Positions 9,413-18,545 of a stretch of DNA of 64,000 bases are shown here, one piece after another (position 1 is the stretch's first letter; every line of letters begins with the position of its first letter). The DNA is from Mycolicibacterium sp. P1-5. GTDB taxonomy: Bacteria; Actinomycetota; Actinomycetes; Mycobacteriales; Mycobacteriaceae. Below the pieces are notes generated by a model that ran no database searches, was not told the origin of the DNA, and saw nothing but the letters and a program-made list of their open reading frames with translations. Location of the stretch: assembly GCF_008329565.1 (NCBI RefSeq), contig NZ_NPKT01000003.1:294733-358732 (forward strand), read 5' to 3'. The position numbers were made by a program, and so were the translations under genes.

Positions 9413-9486
9413 CGACACGCCGGATCGAGGTGCGAATGCGGATCCGGTTGGGCTAGAGTCCATCTCGACCGAGAGGAGTCCCAGGG

Positions 9487-11181
9487 GTGCGGGCAGTTGA
9501 TGCGCCCAGCACCCAGGCATTACGGGGCTGGCAGCGACGGGCGTTGGTCAAGTATCTGGCCGCCAAGCCGCGCGATTTCCTCGCTGTCGCGACGCCCGGC
9601 GCCGGTAAGACCACCTTCGCCCTACGGATCGTCGCCGAACTTCTCGCCGAGGGCACCATCGAGGCCGTCACCATCGTCGTCCCCACCGAACACCTCAAGG
9701 TCCAGTGGGCCCAGGCCGCCGCCCGGCACGGCATCGCGCTGGATCCTCGGTTCTCGAACTCCAACTCGCAGACCTCCGCGGAGTACCACGGTGTCGTCGT
9801 CACCTACGCCCAGGTCGCCAGCCACCCGACTCGCCACCGAATCCGCACCGAGAACCGTAAAACTCTCGTCGTCTTCGACGAAATCCACCACGGCGGTGAC
9901 GCGAAAACCTGGGGCGACGCGATCCGGGAGGCCTTCGACGACGCGACGCGCCGGCTGGCACTGACCGGGACCCCGTTCCGCAGCGACGACAGCGCCATCC
10001 CGTTCGTCACCTACGAGGCCGGGCCTGACGGGTTTGCCCGCTCCCAAGCCGACCACACCTACGGCTATTCCGATGCTCTCGCCGACGGCGTCGTGCGACC
10101 GGTCATGTTCATGGCCTACTCCGGCGAGGCCCGTTGGCGCGACAGCGCCGGCGAAGAGCACGCGGCTCGCCTGGGTGAGCCGCTGACCGCCGAACAGACC
10201 GCGCGAGCCTGGAAGACCGCCCTCAACCCGGCGGGCGAGTGGATGCCCGCGGTGATCGCCGCGGCGGACACCCGACTGCGCGGCCTTCGCGAACACGTGC
10301 CCGACGCCGGCGGCATGATCATCGCCTCCGATCAGACCGCCGCCCGCGCCTACGCCGATCTGCTGCTGAAGATCACCGGCGAGGCCCCTACCGTCGTGCT
10401 GTCCGACGACAAGGGCTCCTCGGATCGCATCTCGCAGTTCTCGGCCGGCACCTCGCGCTGGATGGTGGCCGTGCGCATGGTGTCCGAAGGCGTCGACGTG
10501 CCGCGGCTTGCGGTCGGTGTCTACGCCACCAGCGCATCAACCCCGCTGTTCTTCGCCCAGGCGATCGGCCGGTTCGTCCGATCGCGGCGGCCGGGCGAGA
10601 CCGCATGCATCTTCCTGCCGTCGGTGCCGAACCTGCTGCTGCTCGCCAGCGAGATGGAAGCCCAGCGCAACCACGTGTTGGGCAAGCCGCACCGGGAGAA
10701 TCTCGACGACGACCCGCTCGAGGCCGAGCTCGCCAAGCAGAACCGCGACGAGCCCGACGATGGCGAGAACAAGATCGAGTACCTGGGCGCCGACGCCGAG
10801 CTCGACCAAGTCATCTTCGACGGGTCCTCGTTCGGGACGGCCACCCCCGCGGGCAGCGACGAGGAGGCCGACTACCTCGGCATCCCCGGCCTGCTCGACG
10901 CCGAGTCGATGCGAGATCTGTTGCGCCGCAGGCAAGAAGCGCAGATCGAAAAGCGCACCGCCAGTGGTGAGGTGCCCCGACTGACCACCCACGGCCAGTT
11001 ACGTGATCTGCGCCGCGAGCTCAACGCCTTGGTGTCGCTGGCGCACCACCGAACCGGCAAGACGCACGGCCAGATTCACAACGAACTGCGCCGGGTCTGC
11101 GGCGGCCCTCCGGTCGCTGCCGCCACCACCGATCAGCTCAAGGCCCGCATCGAAGCCGTTCGCAGCCTCACCTCGTCATAA
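9487..11181 (+). CDS. DEAD/DEAH-box superfamily 2 helicase
   Basis: This 564-residue SF2 helicase has Walker A TPGAGKTTFALRI near residue 37, Walker B FDEIHHGGD, motif III LTGTPFRS and a C-terminal RecA domain with the motif VI-like AIGRFVRSRRPGE. The last ~90 residues are basic and helical (HGQIHNELRRVCGG) and may bind nucleic acid. GTG start with GAGAGGAG upstream; a -10 TAGAGT lies at 9454-9459. No nuclease or methylase neighbour suggests a defence system, so a general DNA/RNA-processing role is more likely. Confidence 0.88.
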   Translation: MRAVDAPSTQALRGWQRRALVKYLAAKPRDFLAVATPGAGKTTFALRIVAELLAEGTIEAVTIVVPTEHLKVQWAQAAARHGIALDPRFSNSNSQTSAEYHGVVVTYAQVASHPTRHRIRTENRKTLVVFDEIHHGGDAKTWGDAIREAFDDATRRLALTGTPFRSDDSAIPFVTYEAGPDGFARSQADHTYGYSDALADGVVRPVMFMAYSGEARWRDSAGEEHAARLGEPLTAEQTARAWKTALNPAGEWMPAVIAAADTRLRGLREHVPDAGGMIIASDQTAARAYADLLLKITGEAPTVVLSDDKGSSDRISQFSAGTSRWMVAVRMVSEGVDVPRLAVGVYATSASTPLFFAQAIGRFVRSRRPGETACIFLPSVPNLLLLASEMEAQRNHVLGKPHRENLDDDPLEAELAKQNRDEPDDGENKIEYLGADAELDQVIFDGSSFGTATPAGSDEEADYLGIPGLLDAESMRDLLRRRQEAQIEKRTASGEVPRLTTHGQLRDLRRELNALVSLAHHRTGKTHGQIHNELRRVCGGPPVAAATTDQLKARIEAVRSLTSS

Positions 11182-11193
11182 CCTCTGTGGCGC

Positions 11194-11673
11194 TCAGGCC
11201 CGCACGAGCGCCAGCTTGGCCAAGTTGGCCAGCGAATTGTCCAGGTGCGACACCGGGAACGGCGGGAACATGATGTTCTTCCGGATCTCCGGGGTCGCGC
11301 CTGACCAGTCGTAGGTCAGGGTGACGAGGGTCTGCTGGTCGCCGACGGGCTCGAGCTGGTAGTGCCATGTCCAGCCGCCAAGCTCGATCCTGCCGTCCTC
11401 TTGCAGTCCGCCCGGAGCCCAGCCGATGGCGCGGTCAGGCTCGAGCGCGGTGACCTGGTTGGCCATTTCATAGTGCTTGTCGGGATGGTTGTCGTGGTAC
11501 ATCGCGATGCGGAAAACCTGTCCGACCTCGGTCAGCTCCCGCCCGTCGTCGAGCGGTTCCCGCACCCAGCCGGTGCCGTCGATGTCCCCGTGGGTTTTCG
11601 GATCGGCCAGCACCCCGAACACGGCGGCAGGGGGTGCGTCAACGGTGGTGGTCACAATCAGTATTTCGGTCAT
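11194..11673 (-). CDS. SRPBCC (START/Bet v1-like) protein
   Basis: This 159-residue protein is typical of polyketide-cyclase/START-like SRPBCC proteins: an N-terminal strand (ILIVTTTVDAPPAAVFGVLADP), a central sheet with GWTWHYQLEPVGDQQTLVTLTYDW and a long C-terminal helix. The fold makes a hydrophobic ligand cavity and the ligand is unknown. Convergent with the helicase, 12 bp apart, with no clear terminator. Confidence 0.82.
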   Translation of the reverse strand: MTEILIVTTTVDAPPAAVFGVLADPKTHGDIDGTGWVREPLDDGRELTEVGQVFRIAMYHDNHPDKHYEMANQVTALEPDRAIGWAPGGLQEDGRIELGGWTWHYQLEPVGDQQTLVTLTYDWSGATPEIRKNIMFPPFPVSHLDNSLANLAKLALVRA

Positions 11674-11710
11674 GCTCAGGTAGACCGGGGCGACCGGGAA
11701 AACTCATCGC

Positions 11711-12556
11711 TCAACAGCTTCCACGGTCGCTGCGCTCCAGCCCGCCGCAAAGCCCCAACAACCCAGGCAGGTCAGCGACCGAGTCGATCACGTGGTTGGG
11801 CTGCATCGCGAATTCGTCTGCTGCCCAACGGTCCAGGGTGTCCTGGCGGAACTTGCCGGTGCGCACCAGCACGCCGGTCATCCCGACCACCTGGGCGGCC
11901 AGCACGTCGTTATTGAGATCGTCGCCGACCATGTACATCTCCTCGGGGTCGACGCCGAGCCGGGCGGCCGAGGCGAGGAAGCCTGCCGGGGCGGGCTTGC
12001 CGACGGCGGTCACCTTGCGTCCGGAGGTCTCCTCCATACCGATCAGATACATGCCGGTGTCGATGCGCAGGCCCTCGGAAGTTGTCCACGCCGTGCTGCG
12101 GTGCATGGCGACGACCGGCACGCCCTGGGCCATCCACTCGTACACCCGGCTCAGTGTGCGGTGGCTGTACTCCGGGCCGGCGCCGCCGAGCAGGATGACG
12201 TCGGGAACCTCAGAATCGGCGCCGCCGGCGCTTGAGTCGACGATGTCGATGCCCGGCATGTCGTCGGTGATCTGGCCGTTGTTGACCAGCAGGCAGCGGG
12301 CGTCGGGGTAGTTGGCCCGCACGTAGTCCGCGGTCAGCGCGGCCGCGGTGATCACCTCGTCGGGCCGCACGTCGATTCCGGCGTCGCACAACGCCGATGC
12401 GATCTGCTGGCGGGTGCGTGTGGTGGTGTTGGTCAGGTAGGACCGCGCGATCTGGCGGTCGGCGAGCACCGCCACCGCCTCGGCCGCGCCGGGGATCGGC
12501 TCCCACGAGGTCACCAAAACGCCATCGATGTCGAACAACACCCCACCGATAGCCAT
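11711..12556 (-). CDS. HAD-superfamily class IIA phosphatase
   Basis: This 281-residue HAD hydrolase has motif I FDIDGVLV at residue 8 (nucleophile Asp and acid/base Asp), motif II in TNTTTRT, a C2-type cap and motif IV GDDLNNDV. The arrangement matches NagD/LHPP-like phosphatases. The substrate (sugar phosphate, nucleotide or phospho-residue) is unknown. It stands alone between convergent and divergent neighbours. Confidence 0.88.
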   Translation of the reverse strand: MAIGGVLFDIDGVLVTSWEPIPGAAEAVAVLADRQIARSYLTNTTTRTRQQIASALCDAGIDVRPDEVITAAALTADYVRANYPDARCLLVNNGQITDDMPGIDIVDSSAGGADSEVPDVILLGGAGPEYSHRTLSRVYEWMAQGVPVVAMHRSTAWTTSEGLRIDTGMYLIGMEETSGRKVTAVGKPAPAGFLASAARLGVDPEEMYMVGDDLNNDVLAAQVVGMTGVLVRTGKFRQDTLDRWAADEFAMQPNHVIDSVADLPGLLGLCGGLERSDRGSC

Positions 12557-12704
12557 ACGGCGACAGTAAACGGCAAACGAGGCAGCGCAACTCGGGGTAC
12601 GCGGCCGACCGTTCGTCCAGGTGCTCGCTGCGGATGGTCACGGCATCGGCGACGGTGCAGGTCGTACCCCTCCCTCGGGCCGAGCGGCCGCTACCGTTGT
12701 GCCC

Positions 12705-13361
12705 ATGTCGTCGCCCTCTCCGCCGCCGATCTCCCGCTCTGCACGGAAGAAGGCCAGAACGGCATCGGCGATACTCGACGCGGCGGAAATTCTCTTCCGG
12801 CAGCGGGGATTCCAGACGACGACCATCGACGAGATCGCCGAGCGTGCAGACGTGTCGGTGGGTTCGGTCTACGTTCACTTCGAGAACAAGGCCAATCTGT
12901 ACCTCGCCCTGGTCGAGCGGGCCCTCGCCATCAATGAGGCGGCGATGGGCAGAGTCGCCGAACTCGGTTTGAGCAGTCCCCTCGAGCGCGTGTTCGCAGC
13001 AGGCGACGCCTATCTGGACTTCCACCTGACGCACCCGGGCGCCTTTCAGATGATCGCTCTGCGCGTGCTCGAACCGTCATCGGGAATCCGTGAAGCGGAG
13101 GGCCGCATCGCCGAACGCGTGCAGCAGATGGTGGGGGCGGTGCAGGCCGATCTGCAGGCAGCGATCGAGGCCGGCGAGATTCGCTCGGACCTCGACGCTG
13201 CCCGCACCATGCGGTTCCTCTGGGGCGCGTGGAACGGCGTGATCGCCATGGCGTTGCGCGAGGATCGGCTCCGGATCGACGATCAGGAACTACGGGAAAC
13301 GCTTGCGATCGGCCGTCTGGTGGTCAGCGACGGTCTGCGCGCAGGCGACGCACCGCGCTGA
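12705..13361 (+). CDS. TetR-family transcriptional regulator
   Basis: This 218-residue regulator has a helix-turn-helix at about residues 38-65 (IDEIAERADVSVGSVYVHFENK) and a TetR_C-type ligand domain. A -10 TACCGT at 12692-12697, 7 bp before the ATG, indicates a leaderless transcript and supports the start. It lies next to the nitrilase/membrane-protein pair on the opposite strand and may bind the palindrome at 14707-14733, but that is inference. Its 3' end overlaps the convergent membrane-protein gene by 38 bp. Confidence 0.88.
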   Translation: MSSPSPPPISRSARKKARTASAILDAAEILFRQRGFQTTTIDEIAERADVSVGSVYVHFENKANLYLALVERALAINEAAMGRVAELGLSSPLERVFAAGDAYLDFHLTHPGAFQMIALRVLEPSSGIREAEGRIAERVQQMVGAVQADLQAAIEAGEIRSDLDAARTMRFLWGAWNGVIAMALREDRLRIDDQELRETLAIGRLVVSDGLRAGDAPR

Positions 13362-13767
13362 CCGCCATCCCGGTGAAACCCACCGAGGTCGCAACGAACG
13401 ACCCAAGCCCAAGGGCCCGGTACACCGGGTTCGCCAAGAGTTCCGGCCGGTAGGCCAGCGGCAGGAACATCATGGCGTTCATCCATGCACCGCCGGCCAG
13501 TGATCGTTGAATTCCCTTGGGCGCGTTCGGAACTGCCAGCCCAATCGCCACGGTGCCGGTGCCGAGTGCGATCAGATCGAGGTGCCACTGCCGGATGCGC
13601 GCCGGGCTCTTGATTCGGAGCTTGCGTGCACCGTCGCCGTCATAGCGCACAGCGGCGTAGACCCAGCCTGAGAGCGCCCCGGCCGCGAGTTCGATCACGC
13701 CCGAGGCCACCAGGCCGGAAGGTGCTGGGCGCTGGTCACGTCCGCGTTCGACCGTCGCCGAGCTCAT
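13324..13767 (-). CDS. Small multi-pass membrane protein
   Basis: This 147-residue protein has about four hydrophobic segments (SGVIELAAGALSGWVYA, LDLIALGTGTVAIGLAV, GGAWMNAMMFLPLAY, ALGLGSFVATSVGFTGMAV). The ATG at 13767 overlaps the stop of the nitrilase gene by 4 bp, so the two are translationally coupled. No family name comes to mind beyond a generic mycobacterial membrane protein. Coupling to the nitrilase suggests a role in uptake or export of the same compound. Confidence 0.7.
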   Translation of the reverse strand: MSSATVERGRDQRPAPSGLVASGVIELAAGALSGWVYAAVRYDGDGARKLRIKSPARIRQWHLDLIALGTGTVAIGLAVPNAPKGIQRSLAGGAWMNAMMFLPLAYRPELLANPVYRALGLGSFVATSVGFTGMAVSAVRRLRADRR

Positions 13768-14717
13768 GCCATGACCGCCGATACTCGCGCCACCTCGGGA
13801 ATGGGCAATCCGTTGTAGACCCGGCGCCCATGGGCATTCTGGTAGGCCCACACCAGCGCCGCTACGGTTCCACGGCGCTGCAGCCAGAAGCGGTCACTAA
13901 CTGGACTGCCGGGTGAGCGAACCGCATGAACATCGGCGATGGCGAACGCATCGCCGTCGGCTCGCGCCTTGAAATCCAACACCTTTCCGAATGCATCGCA
14001 GATCTGGGCCCCACCCTCGCAATGGCCGCGGTAGGTCACGGGCAGCAATGGGAACCGGCAGGTGAAAGCGCCGGCGTGCGCTGCGTGCACGACGGGTGCG
14101 CCGACGTGTCGGGCGAAGGTCGCCGGGGCGGTCGTCGCCCGTCGGCGATTGCGTACCTCAGCGCCACCCATGAAGGGCCACCTCGGAATGCTCCACCACC
14201 CCGAACCGCCCAGCACGAGGTCCACCTGATCGGCCAGACGTGCGACAGTCTGGGCGCGAATCAACTCCCAGCAGAGCGCAATACCAACGGTCAGTTCGCC
14301 GGCCCGGATCCGACCGGGGTCGGTACCTCCGACGTAGAGCGCGTTCTCCCACATCGTCGGTAGATCTTTGTCGTGGCGGCCGATCAGCTCGCCGTCCGGC
14401 GCCGCGAGCAGAAACGCATTCCGCACGTGACCGTCGGCGTCACGCACCAGCGTCGACCCACCGATATGGACTCCATGCCTGCGCGCGAGATCTCTCAGCA
14501 GCTTCGTCGGCTCTCCGTCTACCGGCGCGGCGGTGACGCTCAAATCAGTCCGATACGCGACGCCCGTCGAGAAAAACTCGGGCAAGGCGATCCAGGTGGC
14601 GCCCGCGGAGGCGGCGCGGTCCACCTGTCGTTCGCAGGCCTCGAGGTTGTGGTCGACGTTGCCCAGGTCCGCTTCGATCTGAACGGCCGCAACTCGCCGT
14701 TTTGTAGTAGTATTCAT
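13764..14717 (-). CDS. Carbon-nitrogen hydrolase (nitrilase superfamily)
   Basis: This 317-residue enzyme carries the nitrilase triad: Glu in LPEFF, Lys in HDKDLP and Cys in IALCWELIR. Superfamily members hydrolyse nitriles, amides or carbamoyl compounds through a Cys-acyl intermediate, and the branch cannot be fixed by eye. The ATG at 14717 lies inside a palindrome (14707-14733), so expression is probably repressor-controlled. It is coupled to the downstream membrane protein and divergent from an HD-domain gene. Confidence 0.87.
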   Translation of the reverse strand: MNTTTKRRVAAVQIEADLGNVDHNLEACERQVDRAASAGATWIALPEFFSTGVAYRTDLSVTAAPVDGEPTKLLRDLARRHGVHIGGSTLVRDADGHVRNAFLLAAPDGELIGRHDKDLPTMWENALYVGGTDPGRIRAGELTVGIALCWELIRAQTVARLADQVDLVLGGSGWWSIPRWPFMGGAEVRNRRRATTAPATFARHVGAPVVHAAHAGAFTCRFPLLPVTYRGHCEGGAQICDAFGKVLDFKARADGDAFAIADVHAVRSPGSPVSDRFWLQRRGTVAALVWAYQNAHGRRVYNGLPIPEVARVSAVMA

Positions 14718-14733
14718 TGTTGAACCATACTAC
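14707..14733. promoter_or_regulatory. Palindromic operator between nitrilase and HD-domain genes
   Basis: Inverted repeat GTAGTAT (14707-14713) / ATACTAC (14727-14733) with a 13-bp spacer containing an inner TTCA/TGAA pair. It covers the nitrilase start codon and lies 18 bp before the leader ORF of the divergent HD gene. It could therefore control both directions. The local base composition is markedly AT-rich compared with the surroundings. Confidence 0.65.
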
Positions 14734-14751
14734 AACCAGAAGAGAAGGCCA

Positions 14752-14811
14752 ATGAGCCCCGAGCACATCGCCAAGGTCGATCTGTCGGACGACAAGGGGT
14801 CACATCGATGA
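14752..14811 (+). CDS. Putative 19-codon leader peptide before the HD-domain gene
   Basis: A short frame beginning MSPEHIAKV follows a purine-rich Shine-Dalgarno (AGAAGAGAAGG) and ends at a TGA that overlaps the ATG of the HD gene (ATGA at 14808). The HD gene has no good ribosome site of its own, so it is probably translated by coupling from this peptide. Whether the peptide has its own function is unknown. Confidence 0.5.
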   Translation: MSPEHIAKVDLSDDKGSHR

Positions 14812-15581
14812 CGCGGCGCAAGCGCAGTGACGCGATCGGAACGATCGCTTGGACCGAACGAACCGGGGGCGTTCTGCGCCGAGACGAGCAGGCCGCCCTC
14901 GCGCTTCCGCTCCTTCGCGGCCACCGCGCGATCATCGCCGGCAGGATCGCGATGGCACTCAAACTGCACGCAGGCCGGCGAACCTCCATCGATCCGTCGA
15001 GCCTGACGCCACCCGACTCGGCGCTGGCTCGCGAGGCGGAAGCCGGCGCGCGTGCCCTCCTCTCACCCGCCGTTCTCAACCACTCCTACCGGTCGTTCGC
15101 GTGGGGTGCCGCCCTTGCCGCTGTCGACCAAGTCGCCTTCGATCGCGAGTTGTTGTACGTGGCTGCCCTGTTTCATGACACGGGTATCCCGAGCCCGGTT
15201 CCGGACGTGGACTTCACGGTTCGTAGCGCGGCCATGGTCAGGCCGGTTCTTGCCGCACACGATGTCGCCCTCGCGGATCAGGAGGTGGTGACCAACGCCA
15301 TCGCCTTGCACCACACCCCCGGGGTCGATCTCAGCCACGGGCCCGAGGCGTTCCTGCTCTCCGCAGGCGCTGCGGTTGACGTCTTCGGTCTTCGCAGCAA
15401 TCACGTTCCCGACTTCGTCCGGTCCGCGGTCGTCCTCCGATATCCGCGGCTCGGCTTCAAGCACGAGTTCGCCGGGTTGTTCCGCGCCGAAGCGCGACGG
15501 GTACCGCACGGTCGCGCGTGGTACCTGCATCGCTTCGCCATGAGCGACATCACGATCCGGCTCGCTGCGTTTCGCGAATAG
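14808..15581 (+). CDS. HD-domain phosphohydrolase-like protein (cyanamide/isonitrile hydratase-like)
   Basis: This 257-residue protein has an HD-superfamily metal site: His in LNHSYRSFAWG, the His-Asp pair in ALFHDTG and a later His pair in ALHHTPG. The HSYRSF and ALFHDTG pattern is the one found in cyanamide hydratase-type HD proteins, which act on small N-C-N compounds rather than phosphates. The divergent nitrilase fits a nitrile or cyanamide detoxification module, but that is inference. Translation is probably coupled to the leader ORF at 14752. Confidence 0.75.
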   Translation: MTRRKRSDAIGTIAWTERTGGVLRRDEQAALALPLLRGHRAIIAGRIAMALKLHAGRRTSIDPSSLTPPDSALAREAEAGARALLSPAVLNHSYRSFAWGAALAAVDQVAFDRELLYVAALFHDTGIPSPVPDVDFTVRSAAMVRPVLAAHDVALADQEVVTNAIALHHTPGVDLSHGPEAFLLSAGAAVDVFGLRSNHVPDFVRSAVVLRYPRLGFKHEFAGLFRAEARRVPHGRAWYLHRFAMSDITIRLAAFRE

Positions 15582-15670
15582 CGAGCCGCTCGCACTCCGC
15601 CGGCCGGATCTGATTGTTACAACCGACGCAACGAAATTCGGCGGCAGTATGCGATGAGTATGTTGATCCC

Positions 15671-16591
15671 ATGAGCAGCAAGTGGACCGAGGCAGATGTC
15701 CCAGATCAGAGCGGACGCATCGCGATCGTCACCGGCTCCAACACCGGGCTGGGCTTCGACACGGCACGCGTGCTGGCGCAGCGCGGGGCCCGGGTGGTGA
15801 TGGCGGTTCGCGACACCGCGAAGGGCCACGCGGCGGCAGGCCAGATCAAGCGCGTTGCACCGTCCGCCGAGGTGACGGTGCACAAGCTCGACCTGGGCTC
15901 GCTGACATCAGTGCGCGAGGCCGCCGCCGAGCTGGGCAGCGCCTATCCCCGGATCGATCTGCTGATCAACAACGCCGGCGTGATGTACCCGCCCAAGCAG
16001 ACCACTGCCGATGGGTTCGAATTACAGTTCGGCACAAACCATCTCGGTCACTTCGCACTCACCGGGCTGTTGCTGAACAACCTGTTGCCGGTGGACGGGT
16101 CGCGGGTGGTCGTGGTGGCCAGCGTCGCGCACGACATCCGCGCCAAGATCGCGTTCGACGATCTGCAGTGGGAACGCCGCCGCTACGAGCGCGTCGCGTC
16201 CTACGGACAATCGAAGCTGGCCAATCTGATGTTCGCCTACGAACTTCAGCGCCGGCTCGCCGCCGCCCAGGCGAAGACCATCGCGGTCGCCGCCCACCCG
16301 GGCGTCTCGAATACCGAGCTGATCCGCCACGTGCCCGGCTCCTCGCTGCCCGGCGTCAAGTTGGTCAGCGGCCTGCTGCTGAACAGTCCGGAACTGGGCG
16401 CGCTGGCCACGCTGCGGGCCGCCACGGACCCGACCGCCACCGGCGGTCAGTACTACGGACCGGACGGGTTCCGGGAGTTGCGCGGCCACCCGAAGCTGGT
16501 GAGCTCCAGCAAGCAGTCCCACGACCGGGACATCCAGCAGCGGCTGTGGACGGTGTCCGAAGAGCTGACCGGCGTCACCTTCCCCATCTGA
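15671..16591 (+). CDS. Short-chain dehydrogenase (Rv0439c orthologue by position), paralogue 2
   Basis: This 306-residue SDR has TGSNTGLG, NNAGVM, FGTNHLGHF and catalytic YGQSK. It is the close relative of the SDR at 7989. The ATG at 15671 follows a -10 TATGTT (15659-15664) with 6 bp spacing, a leaderless arrangement. The stop overlaps moeA (TGATG), the same neighbour I recall for Rv0439c in M. tuberculosis, so this copy is the positional orthologue. The substrate is unknown. Confidence 0.92.
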   Translation: MSSKWTEADVPDQSGRIAIVTGSNTGLGFDTARVLAQRGARVVMAVRDTAKGHAAAGQIKRVAPSAEVTVHKLDLGSLTSVREAAAELGSAYPRIDLLINNAGVMYPPKQTTADGFELQFGTNHLGHFALTGLLLNNLLPVDGSRVVVVASVAHDIRAKIAFDDLQWERRRYERVASYGQSKLANLMFAYELQRRLAAAQAKTIAVAAHPGVSNTELIRHVPGSSLPGVKLVSGLLLNSPELGALATLRAATDPTATGGQYYGPDGFRELRGHPKLVSSSKQSHDRDIQQRLWTVSEELTGVTFPI

Positions 16592-17787
16592 TGCGCACCG
16601 TCGAAGAACATCAGCGGGTCGTCGCCGACCTGATCACCGCGCGCGCGGCGGCGACGGTCGGGTTGGCCGAGGCCGAGGGGCTGGTCCTGGCCGCCGACGT
16701 GGCGGCGCCGCTTTCACTGCCCGTATTCGACAACTCCGCGATGGACGGCTACGCCGTGCTTGCCGACGATGTCGCCGGGGCTTCCGCCGCAACGCCGGTG
16801 AAACTGCCTGTCGCCGAGGATATTCCGGCCGGACGCGTCGACCCACTCACGTTGGCGCCGGGCACCGCGCACCGGATCATGACAGGAGCGCCGCTGCCCG
16901 CGGGTGCGACCGCGGTCGTGCCGGTCGAGGCCACCGATGGTGGGATCGAGACCGTCGAGATCCGGTCGGCGCCCAAACCCGGCCAGCATGTGCGGCGCGC
17001 CGGTGAGGATGTGACGGCGGGGACGACGGTGCTGCGGGCCGGTCATGTGCTGACGCCGGCAGCGCTGGGGTTGGCCGCCGCATTGGGCCTCGGTTCGCTG
17101 TCGATGCAGCCACGGCTGCGTGTGCTGGTGATGTCGACGGGTTCGGAGTTGGTGTCGGCGGGCACCGAACTGCAACCCGGCCAGATCTACGAGTCCAACG
17201 CCATCATGCTGGCCGCCGCGGTACGCGAGGCCGGCGGCGAGGTGGTGGCCACTCCGACGTCGAGCGATGACGTCGCGCAGTTCAGCACCGTCCTAGAGGG
17301 CTACGCCGGGCACGCCGACCTGATCATCACCACCGGCGGCGTCAGCGCAGGCGCCTACGAGGTGGTCAAGGACGCGTTCGGCGCCGGGGCCGTCGAGTTC
17401 GTCAAGGTCGCCATGCAGCCCGGCATGCCGCAGGGGGCCGGGCGGGCAGCAGGCACCTCGATCATCACCCTGCCGGGCAACCCGGTAAGCGCGCTGGTCT
17501 CCTTCGAGGTTTTCGTCCGACCCGCCCTGCGTGCGGCGATGGGCTTGCCCGACCCGCACCGGCCCCGCCGGACCGCCGTGCTGGCCGACGACCTGACCTC
17601 GCCCAAAGGCAAGCGCCAGTTCCGCCGCGGGGTGTACGACGCCGAGGCGGGCACCGTCACCACTTACGGTCCGCCGGCGTCGCACCACCTGCGTTGGCTG
17701 GCCTCGGCGAACTGCCTGCTGGAGATCGCCGAAGACGTCACCGAGATGTCCGCCGGCGACCAGGTCCAGCTCTGGGACCTCTCCTAG
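16591..17787 (+). CDS. moeA: Molybdopterin molybdenumtransferase MoeA
   Basis: This 398-residue enzyme inserts molybdate into adenylylated molybdopterin, giving active molybdenum cofactor in the cytosol. It has the N-terminal MDGYAV segment, the central MoCF-biosynthesis domain with MSTGSELV and TTGGVSAG, and the C-terminal PGNPVSALV. It is coupled to the upstream SDR by TGATG and followed 44 bp later by psd. By position it matches moeA2 (Rv0438c). Confidence 0.95.
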   Translation: MRTVEEHQRVVADLITARAAATVGLAEAEGLVLAADVAAPLSLPVFDNSAMDGYAVLADDVAGASAATPVKLPVAEDIPAGRVDPLTLAPGTAHRIMTGAPLPAGATAVVPVEATDGGIETVEIRSAPKPGQHVRRAGEDVTAGTTVLRAGHVLTPAALGLAAALGLGSLSMQPRLRVLVMSTGSELVSAGTELQPGQIYESNAIMLAAAVREAGGEVVATPTSSDDVAQFSTVLEGYAGHADLIITTGGVSAGAYEVVKDAFGAGAVEFVKVAMQPGMPQGAGRAAGTSIITLPGNPVSALVSFEVFVRPALRAAMGLPDPHRPRRTAVLADDLTSPKGKRQFRRGVYDAEAGTVTTYGPPASHHLRWLASANCLLEIAEDVTEMSAGDQVQLWDLS

Positions 17788-17831
17788 GTCCTCGCCCGCG
17801 GGTTCACAGCGCGCACGTAGAATCGTCGCCG

Positions 17832-18545
17832 ATGGCCAGACGCCCCCGCACCGCGGAAGACAATATGAAGTCCGGCCCCCAGCGGCTGGTCGCGCTGGTG
17901 CGTTCCTCCGTTCCCCCTGTTCACCCCGCCGGCCTGCCGTTCATCTCGGCGGGCCTGGCCGTGGCGGCCGTCGGCCGCAGGAGCCGCTGGCTGCGCCGCG
18001 CGGGCCTGGTGGCCGCCGCCGCCAACGCCGGCTTCTTCCGGCATCCGCCCCGGAACCCACCGAACCGTCCCGGCGTTGTGGTGGCCCCGGCCGACGGGCT
18101 GATCTGTCTGGTCGAAGAGGCCGAACCCCCGGCCGAGCTCGGTTTGGCCGCAGGCCCGCGCACCCGGGTGAGCATCTTCCTGTCGCTGCTCGACGCCCAC
18201 GTGCAGCGGCTCCCGGTCGGCGGTGAGGTGATCGCCGTGGAGTACCGGCCCGGCCGCTTTCATTCCGCCGACCTGGCGGCGGCCAGCGACGACAATGAGC
18301 GCAACAGCGTGCTGATCCGCACACCGGAAGGACGGGAAGTGGTGGTCGTACAGATCGCCGGCCTGGTCGCGCGTCGAATCGTTTGCGATCTGCACGCCGG
18401 TGACACGGTCGCGATCGGCGACACCTACGGGCTCATCAGATTCGGGTCGCGGTTGGATACCTACCTCCCCGCCGGCTCGCAGATCCTGGTCGAACCCGGT
18501 CAGCGTGCGCTCGCCGGCGAGACGGTGTTGGCGCAGCTGCCATGA
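17832..18545 (+). CDS. psd: Phosphatidylserine decarboxylase proenzyme
   Basis: This 237-residue enzyme converts phosphatidylserine to phosphatidylethanolamine at the membrane. Self-cleavage at the Gly-Ser in [11 protein letters not shown], about 30 residues from the C-terminus, would create the pyruvoyl group. The HPPRNPP segment and the histidine in LDAHVQRLP are typical. The -10 TAGAAT (17818-17823) 8 bp before the ATG suggests a near-leaderless transcript. The stop overlaps pssA by 4 bp, pairing the two steps of PE synthesis. Confidence 0.95.
   Translation: MARRPRTAEDNMKSGPQRLVALVRSSVPPVHPAGLPFISAGLAVAAVGRRSRWLRRAGLVAAAANAGFFRHPPRNPPNRPGVVVAPADGLICLVEEAEPPAELGLAAGPRTRVSIFLSLLDAHVQRLPVGGEVIAVEYRPGRFHSADLAAASDDNERNSVLIRTPEGREVVVVQIAGLVARRIVCDLHAGDTVAIGDTYGLIRFGSRLDTYLPAGSQILVEPGQRALAGETVLAQLP

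Noticed and set aside
9487..11181. Helicase as part of an anti-phage defence system
   Set aside because: Neighbours are a cupin and an SRPBCC protein; no nuclease, methylase or other defence partner, and no mobile-element boundary is seen.
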